Assembly (NCBI RefSeq): GCF_022965805.1 | Contig: NC_133102.1 | Coordinates: 1,992,885-2,056,884 of the forward strand | Length of the DNA: 64,000 nt | Reading direction: 5' to 3' | Source of the DNA: Primulina eburnea | Taxonomy: Eukaryota; Streptophyta; Magnoliopsida; Lamiales; Gesneriaceae | Part shown: positions 45,160 to 57,016 of the stretch, piece by piece | Numbering within the stretch: the first letter of the stretch is position 1 | Layout: every line of letters starts with the position of its first letter | Program-made: the position numbers and the translations under genes | Notes under the pieces: generated by a model | What the model was told of the DNA's origin: nothing | The model's database searches: none | What the model saw: the letters and a program-made list of their open reading frames with translations, nothing else

Positions 45160-46482
45160 CTAGTATTTCTCTCGTGCGATGCACGGACATTTATTTTTCT
45201 AATTAATGATTAAAATTAATAAGTATGATAATTTGTTTCTCTTTCTACATAAAATGACGGTTTAACAAATTGAAATGTCTATTGTTTTCATATACATATA
45301 GATCTTAACAATAAAAATGAATAAAAGAGACATTTTTATATTTCGGCTGAAAAATAATATCACATTTGTGATCTGACTGTTGTGTGCGATGAAACGATTA
45401 TATATGTATTTATAGATTAAAAAAACATCGATTGTAAATGAAACGATATCAAACGGAGCAAAAATTTTGGGACATGTGTCAAAATTCAAAATTCAAATGT
45501 AAATTTAGATTTATATTTCGTTTTTAATTCCAACATGTATTAGGTTTATAATTCCCAGAAAGAAATTGAATTTTTGTATTGGAAAATTGAAATGTAATTT
45601 AATTTTGTTTGTTATTCCAAGAAGATATTCGATTTTCAAGTATTATACATACACATACATTAATATGTAGTTTTAATAATGAATTAAATAACTTTAGTCA
45701 TTTATTATAATAACATGTTTCGATTATTTCCCTTTATAGAATGTTTATTTAGGCGGGAAATTACTAAAAAAAGCAGACAACTCTGCTTTTATAAATATAT
45801 ATATAGATTTTTGTGCTCTCTTATTAGAATTTTTAAGAAGACAATTCAAGATATACTATATACATATAGTTTTGGAAGAAAATTACAACATATTAATTCT
45901 TTCAAATTAAGGTAATTTCGAAATAATATGTATTTGAGATAAAAAAAATTATGATTATTAAATGGTAAATTAATGTTGGAAAACCTTGTTGTAGAGATAA
46001 CTTTTAACACTCAACCAATTTTATTTTTAGAAAAATTAAATAAACTAATTAAATATTGTATTTCTTTTTTAGTAAATAATTTGGGCAGAAATTACTTAAA
46101 ATAGAAAAATTTATTTTTGAATGATTTACTTAATGAGTGATATTGAACATTGCAATCATTTGTATTTTAAATTTATTTATACTGTTTTTAATTAAACTGA
46201 TTGATATAATCAATACAAAATTTTAATATAATTTATGTTTTCAATAGAGTTTAGTTTTAATTTGAGTAAAAAAATTAAAAACATATAATATATAAATTAA
46301 CTTTGAATTAATATAAAATTAATTAAATTCAAAATTGAATTAAATGAATTGATATAATCAATGCAAACAATAATTGAAGTGATCATTTATTGCAGTACAC
46401 ATATATCAATAATCATAATAAATCTTTCCTTTTTTAGAAATGACATATTGGCGGGAAATTACTATTTTTGGCAAAAACTCTG

Positions 46483-46550
<68 letters not shown>
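45160..46550 (-). mobile_element. Helitron-like non-autonomous element
   Basis: On the minus strand the 3' end shows a short hairpin (CGTGC-ATC-GCACG) a few bases before CTAG followed by T (45163-45160), the Helitron terminus. The 5' end TCTATATATATA next to A occurs at 46550 and again at 45807. Both are followed by the same block (AAAAGCAGAG, then TAATTTCCCGCC). The inner boundary would give a 648-bp element; the outer one 1391 bp. There is no Rep/helicase frame. Confidence 0.5.
46487..46548. repeat. (TA)n microsatellite
   Basis: About 31 uninterrupted TA dinucleotides at the outer 5' end of the Helitron-like element. Confidence 0.95.
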
Positions 46551-46565
46551 TGTTGTAATAATTTT

Positions 46566-46722
46566 ATGAGATGGTCTCGCGAATTTTTATTTATGAGATT
46601 AGTCAATCTTATCGATATTCACAATAAAAAAATAATACTCTTAGCATAAAATTAATGTTTTTTTATGTATGATTCAAATAAGAGATTCGGCCCAAGAAAT
46701 TTACCCGTGAGACCGTCTCACA
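46566..46722 (+). repeat. GTGAGAC-type MITE copy
   Basis: Left terminus degraded (ATGAGATGGTCTCGC), interior blocks present, right palindromic GTGAGACCGTCTCAC intact (46707-46721). It lies just outside the Helitron-like element. Confidence 0.85.
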
Positions 46723-46947
46723 AGAGTTTTTATGTACAATTAATGCTAAATATAATATAATATATATAATAATTTTATCAAAGAATTGCATAGTTATGAT
46801 TTTAGACTCAACTGAATTTCAAGATTATAAGTTATAATACAAAAATAATAATATTTAATATAATTAAAAAAAATTCTTTCCATCGATTATATCATAAAGA
46901 TTAATATTTCTTTAGATACCAAGTAAAAACATATTACTAACGGTAAG

Positions 46948-47533
46948 GGAGTGTTTGGTAGAGGTTATAAGGTGTGTTTATTTTTTTAACACACCTTATC
47001 CCTTGTTTGGTACGCGTGATTATTTAACTAATTCAATTCCTTCTATAAATGTTTAGGTTATATTATTTATCATACTCTTAAACCTCCATATTTTTTCAAT
47101 TTTACTCTTCTCCTAAATCTAAAATCACCACCACTTCCCTCCACCGACCGCCGACCGACCACCACCGTCTCGGCCGCCAACCGCCGACCATCTCCGCCAG
47201 CCGACCATCGGTCGTCCCTCGACGCCGACCACCGCCGGCCGTCCTCGGCGCCGTCGCTGCCGACCACCCCCTCCTCCTTTTGGCCGACCGTCGGCCGCCA
47301 TCGCCGCCGACCACCCCCTCCTCCTGCCGCCGCCGACCGGTAATCACACCGCTGGCCGACCACCACCGTCGCAAAAATAGAAAGACAATTTCGTCAATTC
47401 ATCAAAATATTATTATTTATCTCATTCTTAATAATCCTACCAAACATAATATTATTTTATCATTATCTACTACAATAAATTTTTTTATCATTTATGTATT
47501 AATCATTCCGTAATCATTTCATTCAAACCAAAT
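46948..47533. mobile_element. dispersed repeat with GC-rich core, copy 1
   Basis: AT-rich arms with GTTTGGTACGCGTGATTATTTAAC on the left and ATCCTACCAAACATAATA-like sequence on the right enclose a GC-rich core (about 47130-47375) of degenerate CCGCCGACC units. A second copy is at 58133-58852. GTTTGGT/ACCAAAC motifs near the ends suggest a Harbinger-like element, but no exact termini or duplication are clear. Confidence 0.5.
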
Positions 47534-47792
47534 ATAACATAACAAAAAATTAATGGGATAAAGCCATGTGTATTCCACGCGCTCGTAACAAACAGAAGGA
47601 AACCTCGGCCATTGGTGGAAAATTCACAGTGAGCTGCATTTATTTTCCTGTTCAGATTTCTAGCTTCTTCCCCACCGTGCTGCGTGTTGCCTCTTGGTCT
47701 TTAGTTTTGCAGGCTTCCATTGCCACCTATACTCTGCCATTCTGGGTATTTTTTCAATAAACGGTGGGATTTCGGATTGCAAAGGACTGGAA

Positions 47793-50471
47793 ATGGAGGC
47801 AGAACCGTTGCTTATGGAAGATGCGGGTTTAAATTTGAGCAGACACGATAATTCACCTTCTCTTCAGAAGAGATCGGATCCGTTCGTGAGAATTTTTTTG
47901 GCGAATATTCAAGAGGTTCTTCTGGGAACGAAGCTGTCGATTTTGTTCTCGGCCATACCAGTCGCCATTGTTGCTGACCAGCGTAATTACGGAAGAGTTA
48001 GTTCTCTTGCATGTGATTTCGATCGATATAACAACAACTTTAACATTAAATTTCTCTCTTTTAATCGTATTCTTTCTTTGATTTGTTTGGTTAAATTAAA
48101 GAAAGGGCTTCCATATAGAGGTAGAACTTAATTTCTTGGTACATTAACGTAATTGTTGCTGTTTCTATGAACAGGCGTGGGTCTTCGCTTTGAGCCTGAT
48201 TGGTCTCACTCCGCTAGCCGAGAGACTCAGCTTTCTGACCGAGTGAGCATTTATGATTTATTAGATTTGTTATAATTGGTATATTTTTAATTTTATGTTT
48301 ATTTATCCAATAATAGAGGTCGGGTTACTCACAATGTATTGCCAAAATCTTATTCAATATATAACTGCAGGCAAATTGCTTTCTACACAAATCCAACAGG
48401 TTAGTAGATTCTTCTGTCTTATTTTAAATTTTTTTTTATTTGTCTACACATTTATTTATCAATGATTTTTTTTATATAGATGTAATAACGTTTATTTACT
48501 TTGGCCCTTTTTATTTCGTGGTTATTTTTCATTCTTAAATGATTAGTACCTTGAGGGAAATTAGTTTTTTCTGTCCATTGTCCACTAAGTTTAGTTATGA
48601 TACACTTAGATTTTAATTTTTGGCTATTTTGGTCTAAATGGTGATGTGCATATGTCATGCTAACTTTTCTGATTTTTGGTTATTTTGGTTTAAATGCTGA
48701 CGTAGATATGTCATGCTAGCTATTTCTGAGATCACATCAAAATATTACTCACCAAAATCAAACCTTAAGGCCAATACCCAAAATATTTGTAACTATAGTT
48801 AAAAGATTTAGTTTTTTTAATAAAAAATAATAACTGAAGACAATACTTGTTGTTGAAAAGAGTTGGCTCGTCTTGCACTGCAGTGGGAGGGATTCTGAAT
48901 GCAACATGTGGAAATGTGACCGAGCTTGTAATATCCTTAGTTGCTCTTATTCATCACAAAGTAGATGTGGTGAAGTACTCTCTATTGGGTTCCATACTAT
49001 CTAATCTTCTGCTAGTCCTCGGAACTGCTCTCTTTTGTGGTGGAATCGCTAAAAGAGAACAAAAATTTGACACGGTAACATATGGTTAAATTCAAAATAT
49101 ACAATATACTGATTGCACCATTCTGATTATTCAATTCCCAATGTTGGTTTCTCGAGTAAATATATTGCAAATCGTGATAGAGACAAACGGGCATGAACTC
49201 GATGCTGCTGTTGTTGGGGTTGTTGTGCCACTTATTGCCTTTGATGCTAAAGCTTTCCGGAACGCCCACGGAGTTGGTAGCAGCTGGCGAGCTGCAGTTG
49301 TCGAGGGCGAGTTGTGTTGTGATGCTCATCGGGTACATTGTTTATCTTCTTTTCCAGTTATGGACTCATCGGCAACTATTCGAAGATGGAGAGGTGAGTG
49401 TTCGATTGGTTTGAGAATCAAGAAATAGATGCTAGTGATTCTACAAATTCATACGTGTGATTAGCAGGGTGAAGATGACGACGGCGAGTCGATATCAAAT
49501 GAGAAACCGGGCCCAGTTATCGGGTTCTGGAGTGCGTGTTTCTGGCTAGTTCTAATGACCGGAATCATTGCTCCCTTGTCCGAATACATTGTTACATCCA
49601 TCGAAGTAAGTGTGTTTACACTTAGCTGACGTTTATCTGACCAAGGATTTCAAGGGTGGGGTGAAATGAAGAAACAGAGGTCTCAATGGAAGAAAGAAAT
49701 CAAATCGAAAATTTAAAAATTACACACAAAATTTCACTCTTTTTTTTCTCGCTCGAAGAGGTGATTCACCATTGAAGGATCGGAGTTGATGATGATGATC
49801 AACAGGTTGCTTCGGATGCTTGGGGGTTGTCTGTGAGCTTCATAAGTGTGATCTTACTGCCAATAGTTGGAAATGCAGCAGAACATGCTGGAGCCATCAT
49901 TTTTGCTTTCAAGAACAAATTGGTATATTCTTCAAACAATGCAATTAATGTGGAAACGTTAGCAATCATATAATTAATGATGATCTGGGAAATTGATGCA
50001 GGATATATCTATAGGCCTTGCTTTGGGTTCAGCTACTCAAATTGCCATGTTCGTGGTAAAAAATTCTGGATCTACAAGTTTTCTCAACTCTTAGATATTT
50101 TGATTGATTGAAAATATCCATTTTTAGATGTTATGTTTGTAGATACCATTAAGTGTACTCATGTCATGGATAATGGGTATGGACATGGACCTTGACCTCA
50201 ATCTCCTCGAAACTAGCTGTCTTGCTCTATCGATACTAGTCACAGCATTCACATTGCAGGTAGAGCGATCGATTCCGAAACCCGAATTCGATATATTCGA
50301 ATAACTTTATTATCTTCATTGAGAATGTGTTTTCGCTGAGTTTTTGCAAGAAATTGATTACAGGATGGAACATCTCATTACTTGAAGGGAGTGGTTCTTG
50401 TGCTGTGTTACTTTGTCATGGGGGCTTGTTTTTATGTGTTTAGGGGGCCAATTCCAAATATTAAGCTGTGA
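47793..50471 (+). CDS. CAX: vacuolar cation/proton exchanger (CAX)
   Basis: Ca2+ (or other divalent cation)/H+ antiporter of the tonoplast, 412 residues. Exons: 47793-47996, 48175-48242, 48371-48399, 48884-49074, 49181-49393, 49468-49605, 49806-49922, 50002-50055, 50143-50259, 50364-50471; all phases join. The two CaCA alpha repeats are present: [13 protein letters not shown] with [19 protein letters not shown], and [32 protein letters not shown]. About eleven membrane segments are visible. An acidic loop (EDDDGES) separates the halves. The N-terminal regulatory tail is short (about 35 residues). The first alpha repeat has Val where CAX proteins usually have Ala (GNATE). Position near GDSL, APD and LMBR1-like genes recalls both Arabidopsis CAX1 and CAX4 neighbourhoods (recalled). 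Confidence 0.94.
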
Positions 50472-51367
50472 TTATTATTTTTATTGATGAACTTGTAAAT
50501 TCTTTTTTTATTTTCATTTTATATTTTTTAAATTTTGAACGTTAAATGGAAACCCATAGCCATTCGCTTTAGGAGTAACGAAATAATTTTTGAAATTTGG
50601 TTCGGTTAACTGGAAAATTCGATAAATTTCGGATTGTTGTTAATAAAAAAAAAATGGGACAAATCAAATCAAGTTTACGGATTTATTTTCTGGGCAGAAT
50701 ATTTAAATTAAGTATACTGTTAGATTGGCTTTGTTCATCATATATATTATATCTATACTATATTATTAAGTATCAATATCATTTTATGAAAAGTAAATAA
50801 ATAAAGCGTAAACTTGTAGAACAACTATATCGATCTTTTCTTTCTTTCAATAAAAATGAATATAGAACCCATTTTATATTTTTCATTTTCAAAATTTTCA
50901 TTCAATAAAAATTATGATAAAACAAATTTTATATTTTTCATTTTCTTACATGTTCAAATTCTCAAAAATTGTTATAAAACCCGTTTTATATTTTACAATT
51001 TTCAAATTCTCGAGATTCAACTTTGTTACGAATTTGTGATGAACGGTAAGCTATTGATGTTATATTTGTAATTTTGTTCCAAATTTCTGATCTTAATGCG
51101 TTTTATTTTTTTGGCAAAAAAAATTTGGAAAATGATAGCGCTTTTTTTCTTTAATAAAACAGGGATTTGTAACTATTGAATATTTAATTTGAGATCTAGT
51201 TCTAAATTTCATCTTCTGATATCATATATGTTTGAGATCTAGTTTGTAACTTCAGCTTTTGACAATATATGTGACATGCATTTAGTTTGTTTGTTTTTTT
51301 TTTTTTTTAATAAAGGAGATATTTGTTACAATTCAATCTCTGATTTGAGAATAGTTCTCTTGTTAAA

Positions 51368-51518
51368 AGATTTCACGAATTTTTATCTATGAGACGGGTC
51401 AATTCTACCTATATTCACAATAAAAAGTAATACTCTTAGCATAAAAAGTAATATTTTTTCATGGATAACCCAAATAAGAGACCTGCCTCACAAAATACGA
51501 CCCGTGAGACCGTCTCAC
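51368..51518 (+). repeat. GTGAGAC-type MITE copy
   Basis: Left terminus reduced to TTTCACGAATTTTTATC; right palindromic GTGAGACCGTCTCAC intact (51504-51518); interior blocks well preserved. Confidence 0.85.
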
Positions 51519-51543
51519 ACAAGTTTTTGCCTTGATTTGAGAT

Positions 51544-51652
51544 CTAGTTCCAAACTTCAGCTATTGATATTTGATATGTAAAGAATCGTCTAGTTCCAAA
51601 CTCCAGCTATTGATATTTGATATGTAAAGAATCGTCTAGTTCCAAACTCCAG
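51544..51652 (+). repeat. 46-bp tandem repeat, 2.4 copies
   Basis: Units 51544-51589 and 51590-51635 plus a partial third, each beginning CTAGTTCCAAACT(T/C)CAG. Confidence 0.85.
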
Positions 51653-52150
51653 TTCTTGATTTCGAGACCATTAAACCCCCTCTCCCGATATAAGTGAAAA
51701 AAATAAATTAATAGAAGTTATGTTTCGAGCAATAAATTTCAACTTTATTTTTGTTGTTTGAAGTAATATCATAAACATTAAAGTCACCCTTCACATGTTT
51801 ATATAATCAATAATGAGGCAAGATTATTAATTTACTCGAGATATGAAATCATTTAATTTTTTAAATTGAACCATCCAAATTAAAATCAAATTGATCCAAA
51901 ATCATCCAAATTAATCATATATAAAACAAATTGAGTCACGTGGATGAATTTCAAGTTTATTGAAAATAATAAAGATGTAATTAAAATTCCATTGTATTAT
52001 TGTATAAATAAGTGACGATGGAATTGAGGATTTTTTTCCCAATAAGCAACCGTACAACAGCGGATGGACGGCGACGGCAGAAGTGTCTATTCGATAGAGT
52101 GATTTCCATTTTCACTCGCCTCATCTACTCCTTTACAGGTCAACATAGAT

Positions 52151-53924
52151 ATGGCGAATCGAAGTTTCCTCTGGGATTTAGCTAAAAAATACTTCACCGC
52201 AGGGATCATTGGCCTCACAGTGTCGGACCGTTATGTCAGTGTTACTGCAGTTCGCGGTTCTTCGATGTATCCAACTCTCAACCCCCACAGAAAATACTCC
52301 GATGGATTTGTAATTGGTAAAGTTGATTTTTTTGTTTTGTTTTTTTTTTCCCCTTCGACATGTTATTTGTTTTGGTTTAATTGAAAATCAACAAATTTGA
52401 TTATGATGTGACGTCAGTTTAGATATTTATGTTATTTTATTATGTGGTGATAGGCGGCTGCATCCAGAGAGTAATCGATATTCAATATTAACTACTCGTT
52501 AGGAAAATGTGATGAAAATTGATTGTCCGTGCCTTTTGATTTCTTTCCTGCACTTGGTTGTTTCTCAACGGAGCCTTAGTTCATACCCTACTGCTAAAGA
52601 GTTGTGATTAATTCTCTGTTTGATTTGCAGATGACTATGTATTGGTTGAGAAATTATGCCTAGAAAAGTACAAATTCTCACGGGGAGATGTAGTTGTTTT
52701 TCGGTAATTCAAGATTTCCAGATTATTCTTTCAGCGCAAGTTTTTTCTTGGTACTCAGTACATATGTTTGATCGAAAAGGTTGTCTTTACATTTCAGTGT
52801 CTATGCTTTTGTTTGATGTTGACGATTCCCATTACCATAAGTTAAAGGAAGGTTTTGGATTTTGGTTGTAATTGGTGTAAACTCATTTAGAAGTTGTTAC
52901 GTTTCCAATGTCTTCAAAAATAATCTTCAACATAAGACGCGCTAATTGATTATTTTGTGTCTTTGTGTATGGCGTACATATCGGGGGCCTGGGGCAGCAT
53001 GCTTTATCATGCCTTTTTCGGCTAAGTTCCCATTGCCGTCAACTTGTTGCTGAATGACTAAATGAAAATAAAAAAATGAGTTATCTGCTTAATGTGGCCA
53101 TTGATGATTAGAAGAACAATGATATTAAAAAGTGATTTCATGGTAGCTTTGTGAATCTTCCCTGATAAGCAATAAGTATAGGTATTCTCATGAGGCTGGG
53201 GGTTGTGGAACATGAGGCTGCCTGTCTACCCTTTTGGATGAGCTGTATCTACAAAATATATTGATTTTCTGCTTAAAAATTATCTTTCTTGCTCTCAACT
53301 CGTGGAAAATATTGTTGAAATGTATTCAATTTCCGATGCAGTTCTCCGGGTAATTTTAAAGAGAAACACATAAAGAGAATCACAGCCCTCTCGGGTGACT
53401 GGGTTGATCTTTCTTTCTCATCTGATGCTGTGAGGATCCCTGAAGGGCATTGTTGGGTTGAGGGAGACAATGTATCATGCAGCATGGACTCGAGGTTAAT
53501 TGGCCCGGTATGTTCCAAATCACTGCAGTTATATACTTTTGCGAAGTTAAACTGGTACTGGTTTAATCCCTTCTTCAATAACATTGACAGAAATAAACAG
53601 AACATTTTTAGAAATTCTGGGTACAGGTTTTGTTTTGTTTCAAAATGATCTGCACGATCATTTATGAAGTAAAGGTACCTGTTACAAAGTTAAAAACATG
53701 GTTACTTCCGTGCCACGGAGTTGTAGGTCATGCATGTTAATGAAGTCGTTAAAAACCAGTATTTGTTTGCAACTTTCTTGACTCAGAAATACTTTCATTG
53801 GCAGATTCCTCTCGGTTTGATCTGTGGACGGATTACCCATGTTGTCTGGCCGCCTCAAAGAATCGGTAGAATTAGCCGCGGGCCAAGAAATGGGATTGAG
53901 TGGAGTGAACAGGGGGCATTTTAA
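52151..53924 (+). CDS. mitochondrial inner membrane protease subunit 2-like (S26 signal peptidase)
   Basis: Type I signal peptidase-family enzyme that removes intermembrane-space sorting signals in mitochondria. Exons: 52151-52316, 52631-52703, 53342-53507 and 53805-53924, totalling 174 residues. The catalytic Ser block is VRGSSMYPTLNP (Ser about residue 38) and the general-base Lys sits in HIKRITALSGDW. The family signature PEGHCWVEGDN follows, then GPIPLGLICGRITHVVWPPQRIG. One N-terminal hydrophobic segment (AGIIGLTVSDRYVSV region) anchors it. The C-terminus runs about 20 residues past typical IMP2 proteins. Exon phases restore conserved residues at each junction, including the Asp in VIDDYVLVEK. 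Confidence 0.93.
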
Positions 53925-54934
53925 TGTCATATTCATGGGAAAACTTTTATTTCCCGAGAAATTAGACATGATATTTATTTGAGAACATATTTTCTGTGTC
54001 TTAAAATAAGTGCTGATTCATGTTCCAGAAGTTTTGGGGACATGGATAACTACCGTAAACTGCATTTAACAAGCTCTTCTGGCGGTCCCTCATCTCATGA
54101 TTGTGCCTAAAATAAGTCTTGGGGGTGGAAGAAGATGACTGCTTCTTCTTCTCTTATGTGCTCGAAGATTTTTGTTTTTTTCATTTTCTTCACAAGTCTA
54201 TCGAAAATATCACGATTTTATATATATGAGCTAAAATGACATCAAATTCTTATTCATTGATAATTTTTGTTCAAATGGGTTTATTATTATATTTTGGATC
54301 ATATTTGTATTCAAGCCATCCTCATTTTTCCTTTTTGAATATTTAAAAAACATAATATTTATTGTAGGCAACCGAAACGCTCCGGCCAAAAACCAAAAGA
54401 TGTTATGAAAGACTCAATTAACCAGGCGCGATGGAGCATTAACATTTAAAATTTTGAAAGGTAGGGATTTATGTCATTTTTAGTTTTTACAAAAACACGA
54501 TTTTGGTATGCATGTCAAATAACATAAAATTTTGTTTGAGAAATATTTAGATGATATTTATGTGGATGATGGTTAGGATTTAGGAATGAATTATTTAAAA
54601 TTTGATATAATTTAATGGATGACTATTTTTGAATTTTGGTGAAAAGTTAAATTAAATGGAATTATTATATATGTATAGAAATGGGCAAGTATATACATAC
54701 TTTTAGTAATACTACTTGCCTATCAAATCTTACACAGCGAGGGTTTTGTGCTCACCACCTCATTCTCAGAGATCTAAACGAGCCGCCGCCGCCGATCCCA
54801 ATATCCAACGTCCGCGGCAGAATCAATCACTACCCTAGAACTGAACAACTCCATAAATCCGTGACTGGATTTTAGAGTTTCCTTCTTTTTTCCTGATACC
54901 CAAAATATTCGACTTTATTGCGTGCGAATGATTT
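53925..54934. other. spacer and PPR gene leader
   Basis: Peptidase 3' UTR, AT-rich spacer, and from about 54680 a GC-richer stretch likely to be the PPR leader. A tiny uORF (54928-54942) overlaps the PPR start codon out of frame. No other gene is seen. Confidence 0.5.
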
Positions 54935-56719
54935 ATGATTGATCGCTCCTCAACCAAAATTCTTGACAACGGCTATAAGAAACCTTACATTCTCAAGCAA
55001 TGCATCGCTCTTTTGTTGTCATGCGCCTCCTCTGTCGCCAAACTGAAGCAAGTTCACGCCTTTTCCATAAGGCATGGCGTCCCTCTTTCAAGCCCAGACA
55101 TGGGAAAACACTTGATATTCACGTTGGTTTCGCTCTCAGGACCCATGTCGTATGCCCGTGTTTTGTTCGACCAAATCTCCCTTCCAAATATCTTCACTTG
55201 GGATACAATGATCAGAGGCTATGCTGAGAGTGAAAACCCATCTTTAGCTTTGGATATATTCCGACAGATGCGTGTCAGATTGATGGATCCCGACACCCAT
55301 ACGTATCCTTTTCTTCTTAAAGCCATTGCTAAAATGATGCTCCTTAGAGAGGGTGAGAAGGTACATTGCTGTGCAGTGAAAGATGGGTTCGAGTCATTGG
55401 TATTTGTGCAGAATTCTTTGGTTCATTTCTATGGTGCCTGTGGACGAGCAGACAGTGCCTTCCAGCTGTTCGAAACTATGCCTGACAAGAATCTTGTAGC
55501 TTGGAATTCAGTTGTCAACGGGTACGCTTTGAATGGCAGACCTAATGAGACATTAACCCTTTACAAGAAAATGGTGTTGGATGGTGTAAAACCAGATGGG
55601 TTTACTTTGGTTAGTTTGCTTACTGCTTGTGCTGAACTCGGTGCTTTGGCTTTGAGTAGAAGGGCCCATGTTTACATGATGAAGGTGGGTCTGGACAAAA
55701 ATTTACATGCTGCAAATGCACTTCTGGTTCTTTATGCCAAGTGTGGGAACATTAGGGAGGCAAAAATGGTCTTTGATGTGTTAGAGGAGAGGAGTGTGGT
55801 GTCGTGGACGTCGTTGATTGTGGGACTGGCTGTCAATGGATTTGGCAATGAAGCACTTGATATTTTCAAGGAAATGGAGATGCACGGGTTTCTTCCTAGT
55901 GAAATTACTTTTGTTGGAGTATTATATGCTTGTAGCCATTGTGGAATGCTAAATGAGGGATTTGCTTACTTTGAGAGGATGAAACACGAATTTGGAATTG
56001 TTCCAAAAATTGAACATTATGGTTGTATGGTTGATTTGCTTGGCCGGGCAGGCTTAGTAAAACAAGCTTATAAATATATTCTTGAAATGCCTGTGGAACC
56101 TAACGCTGTAATCTGGAGAACGTTACTAGGTGCATGCGCATTACGAGGGAATTTAGAAATAGCTGAAGTTGCAACAGATGAGTTAAAAAAGTTGGAGCCT
56201 AAACACTGTGGAGATTTTGTGCTTCTTTCGAACCTTTATGCATCAGAAAGACGGTGGTCGGACGTTCACAATGTCAGAACGACAATGCTTAATGAAGGTG
56301 TAAGCAAAGTGCCTGGTTATAGTCTTGTTGAGTTAGGAAATCGCATGCATGAGTTTGTCATGGGGGATGAGTCTCATCCTCAAACCAAGGCTATTTATGC
56401 GATGCTTTTGGAGATGACAAGGTTACTGAAACTGGAAGGCTATGCACCTCATACATCGAATGTGCTTGCTGACATAGAAGAAGAAGAGAAGGAGACAGCA
56501 TTATCGTATCATAGCGAGAAGATTGCTATTGCATTTATGTTGATTAATACTCCACCAGGGACTCCAATTAGAATCTTGAAGAACCTGAGGATTTGTGCAG
56601 ATTGCCACCTTGCAATAAAACTAATATCAAAGATTTTTGATCGGGAGATTGTCGTTAGAGATCGGAGCCGTTTTCATCATTTTGAAGATGGAGTTTGTTC
56701 TTGTAAAGATTACTGGTAG
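54935..56719 (+). CDS. PLS-class pentatricopeptide repeat protein with DYW domain
   Basis: Organelle RNA-binding protein, 594 residues, intronless as usual. The DYW class acts in C-to-U RNA editing; the DYW domain is a cytidine-deaminase-like fold. About ten PPR motifs run from residue 40 to 400 (for example NIFTWDTMIRGYAESENPSLALDIF, NLVAWNSVVNGYALNGRPNE, VVSWTSLIVGLAVNGFGNEA), followed by E and E+ motifs and the DYW domain. Zinc/catalytic residues are present: HSEK, CADCH and the terminal HHFEDGVCSCKDYW. The protein resembles the At4g21065 type (recalled). No clear transit peptide can be judged by eye. The ORF is intact. Confidence 0.94.
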   Translation: MIDRSSTKILDNGYKKPYILKQCIALLLSCASSVAKLKQVHAFSIRHGVPLSSPDMGKHLIFTLVSLSGPMSYARVLFDQISLPNIFTWDTMIRGYAESENPSLALDIFRQMRVRLMDPDTHTYPFLLKAIAKMMLLREGEKVHCCAVKDGFESLVFVQNSLVHFYGACGRADSAFQLFETMPDKNLVAWNSVVNGYALNGRPNETLTLYKKMVLDGVKPDGFTLVSLLTACAELGALALSRRAHVYMMKVGLDKNLHAANALLVLYAKCGNIREAKMVFDVLEERSVVSWTSLIVGLAVNGFGNEALDIFKEMEMHGFLPSEITFVGVLYACSHCGMLNEGFAYFERMKHEFGIVPKIEHYGCMVDLLGRAGLVKQAYKYILEMPVEPNAVIWRTLLGACALRGNLEIAEVATDELKKLEPKHCGDFVLLSNLYASERRWSDVHNVRTTMLNEGVSKVPGYSLVELGNRMHEFVMGDESHPQTKAIYAMLLEMTRLLKLEGYAPHTSNVLADIEEEEKETALSYHSEKIAIAFMLINTPPGTPIRILKNLRICADCHLAIKLISKIFDREIVVRDRSRFHHFEDGVCSCKDYW

Positions 56720-57016
56720 ATCCGTTGACACCAAGGGTTTGATTCCCGAACCCTTTTTTTTTTTGAAAAATACCCTACACGATCGGGTCGGATCGGATAC
56801 CCGATACCCGAGAATAAACACCCATCCCTAGCTATATCCACAATTTCAATGGAAAATGGCTTCTTTAATATTTGTTTCTTATTCACTCTCTCAAATAATT
56901 GTTGGAAAAAAAATTCTAGATGTGTTATTATTGGTTCACTTCATTTGGAGGTTCTTCATCTGTTAACATTGGAATGAAGCCCGGCAATAAAACAGGACTT
57001 ACAGGAGCCTCTTGCT
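56720..57016. other. convergent spacer
   Basis: PPR 3' UTR and short spacer before the CBM20 pseudogene on the other strand. Nothing further is seen. Confidence 0.5.

Larger units (their letters stand above)
50472..52150. other. intergenic, AT-rich
   Basis: CAX 3' UTR, a GTGAGAC-type MITE (51368-51518), a 46-bp tandem repeat (51544-51652) and the leader of the peptidase gene. No gene is seen. Confidence 0.6.

Noticed and set aside
46361..46649. Overlapping ORFs of 62-69 residues encoding Tyr-Ile repeats
   Set aside because: They are products of translating the (TA)n microsatellite.
47070..47374. Two Gly/Arg/Trp-rich ORFs of 90-98 residues
   Set aside because: They come from the GC-rich repeat core; composition is low complexity and copy 2 does not keep the frames.
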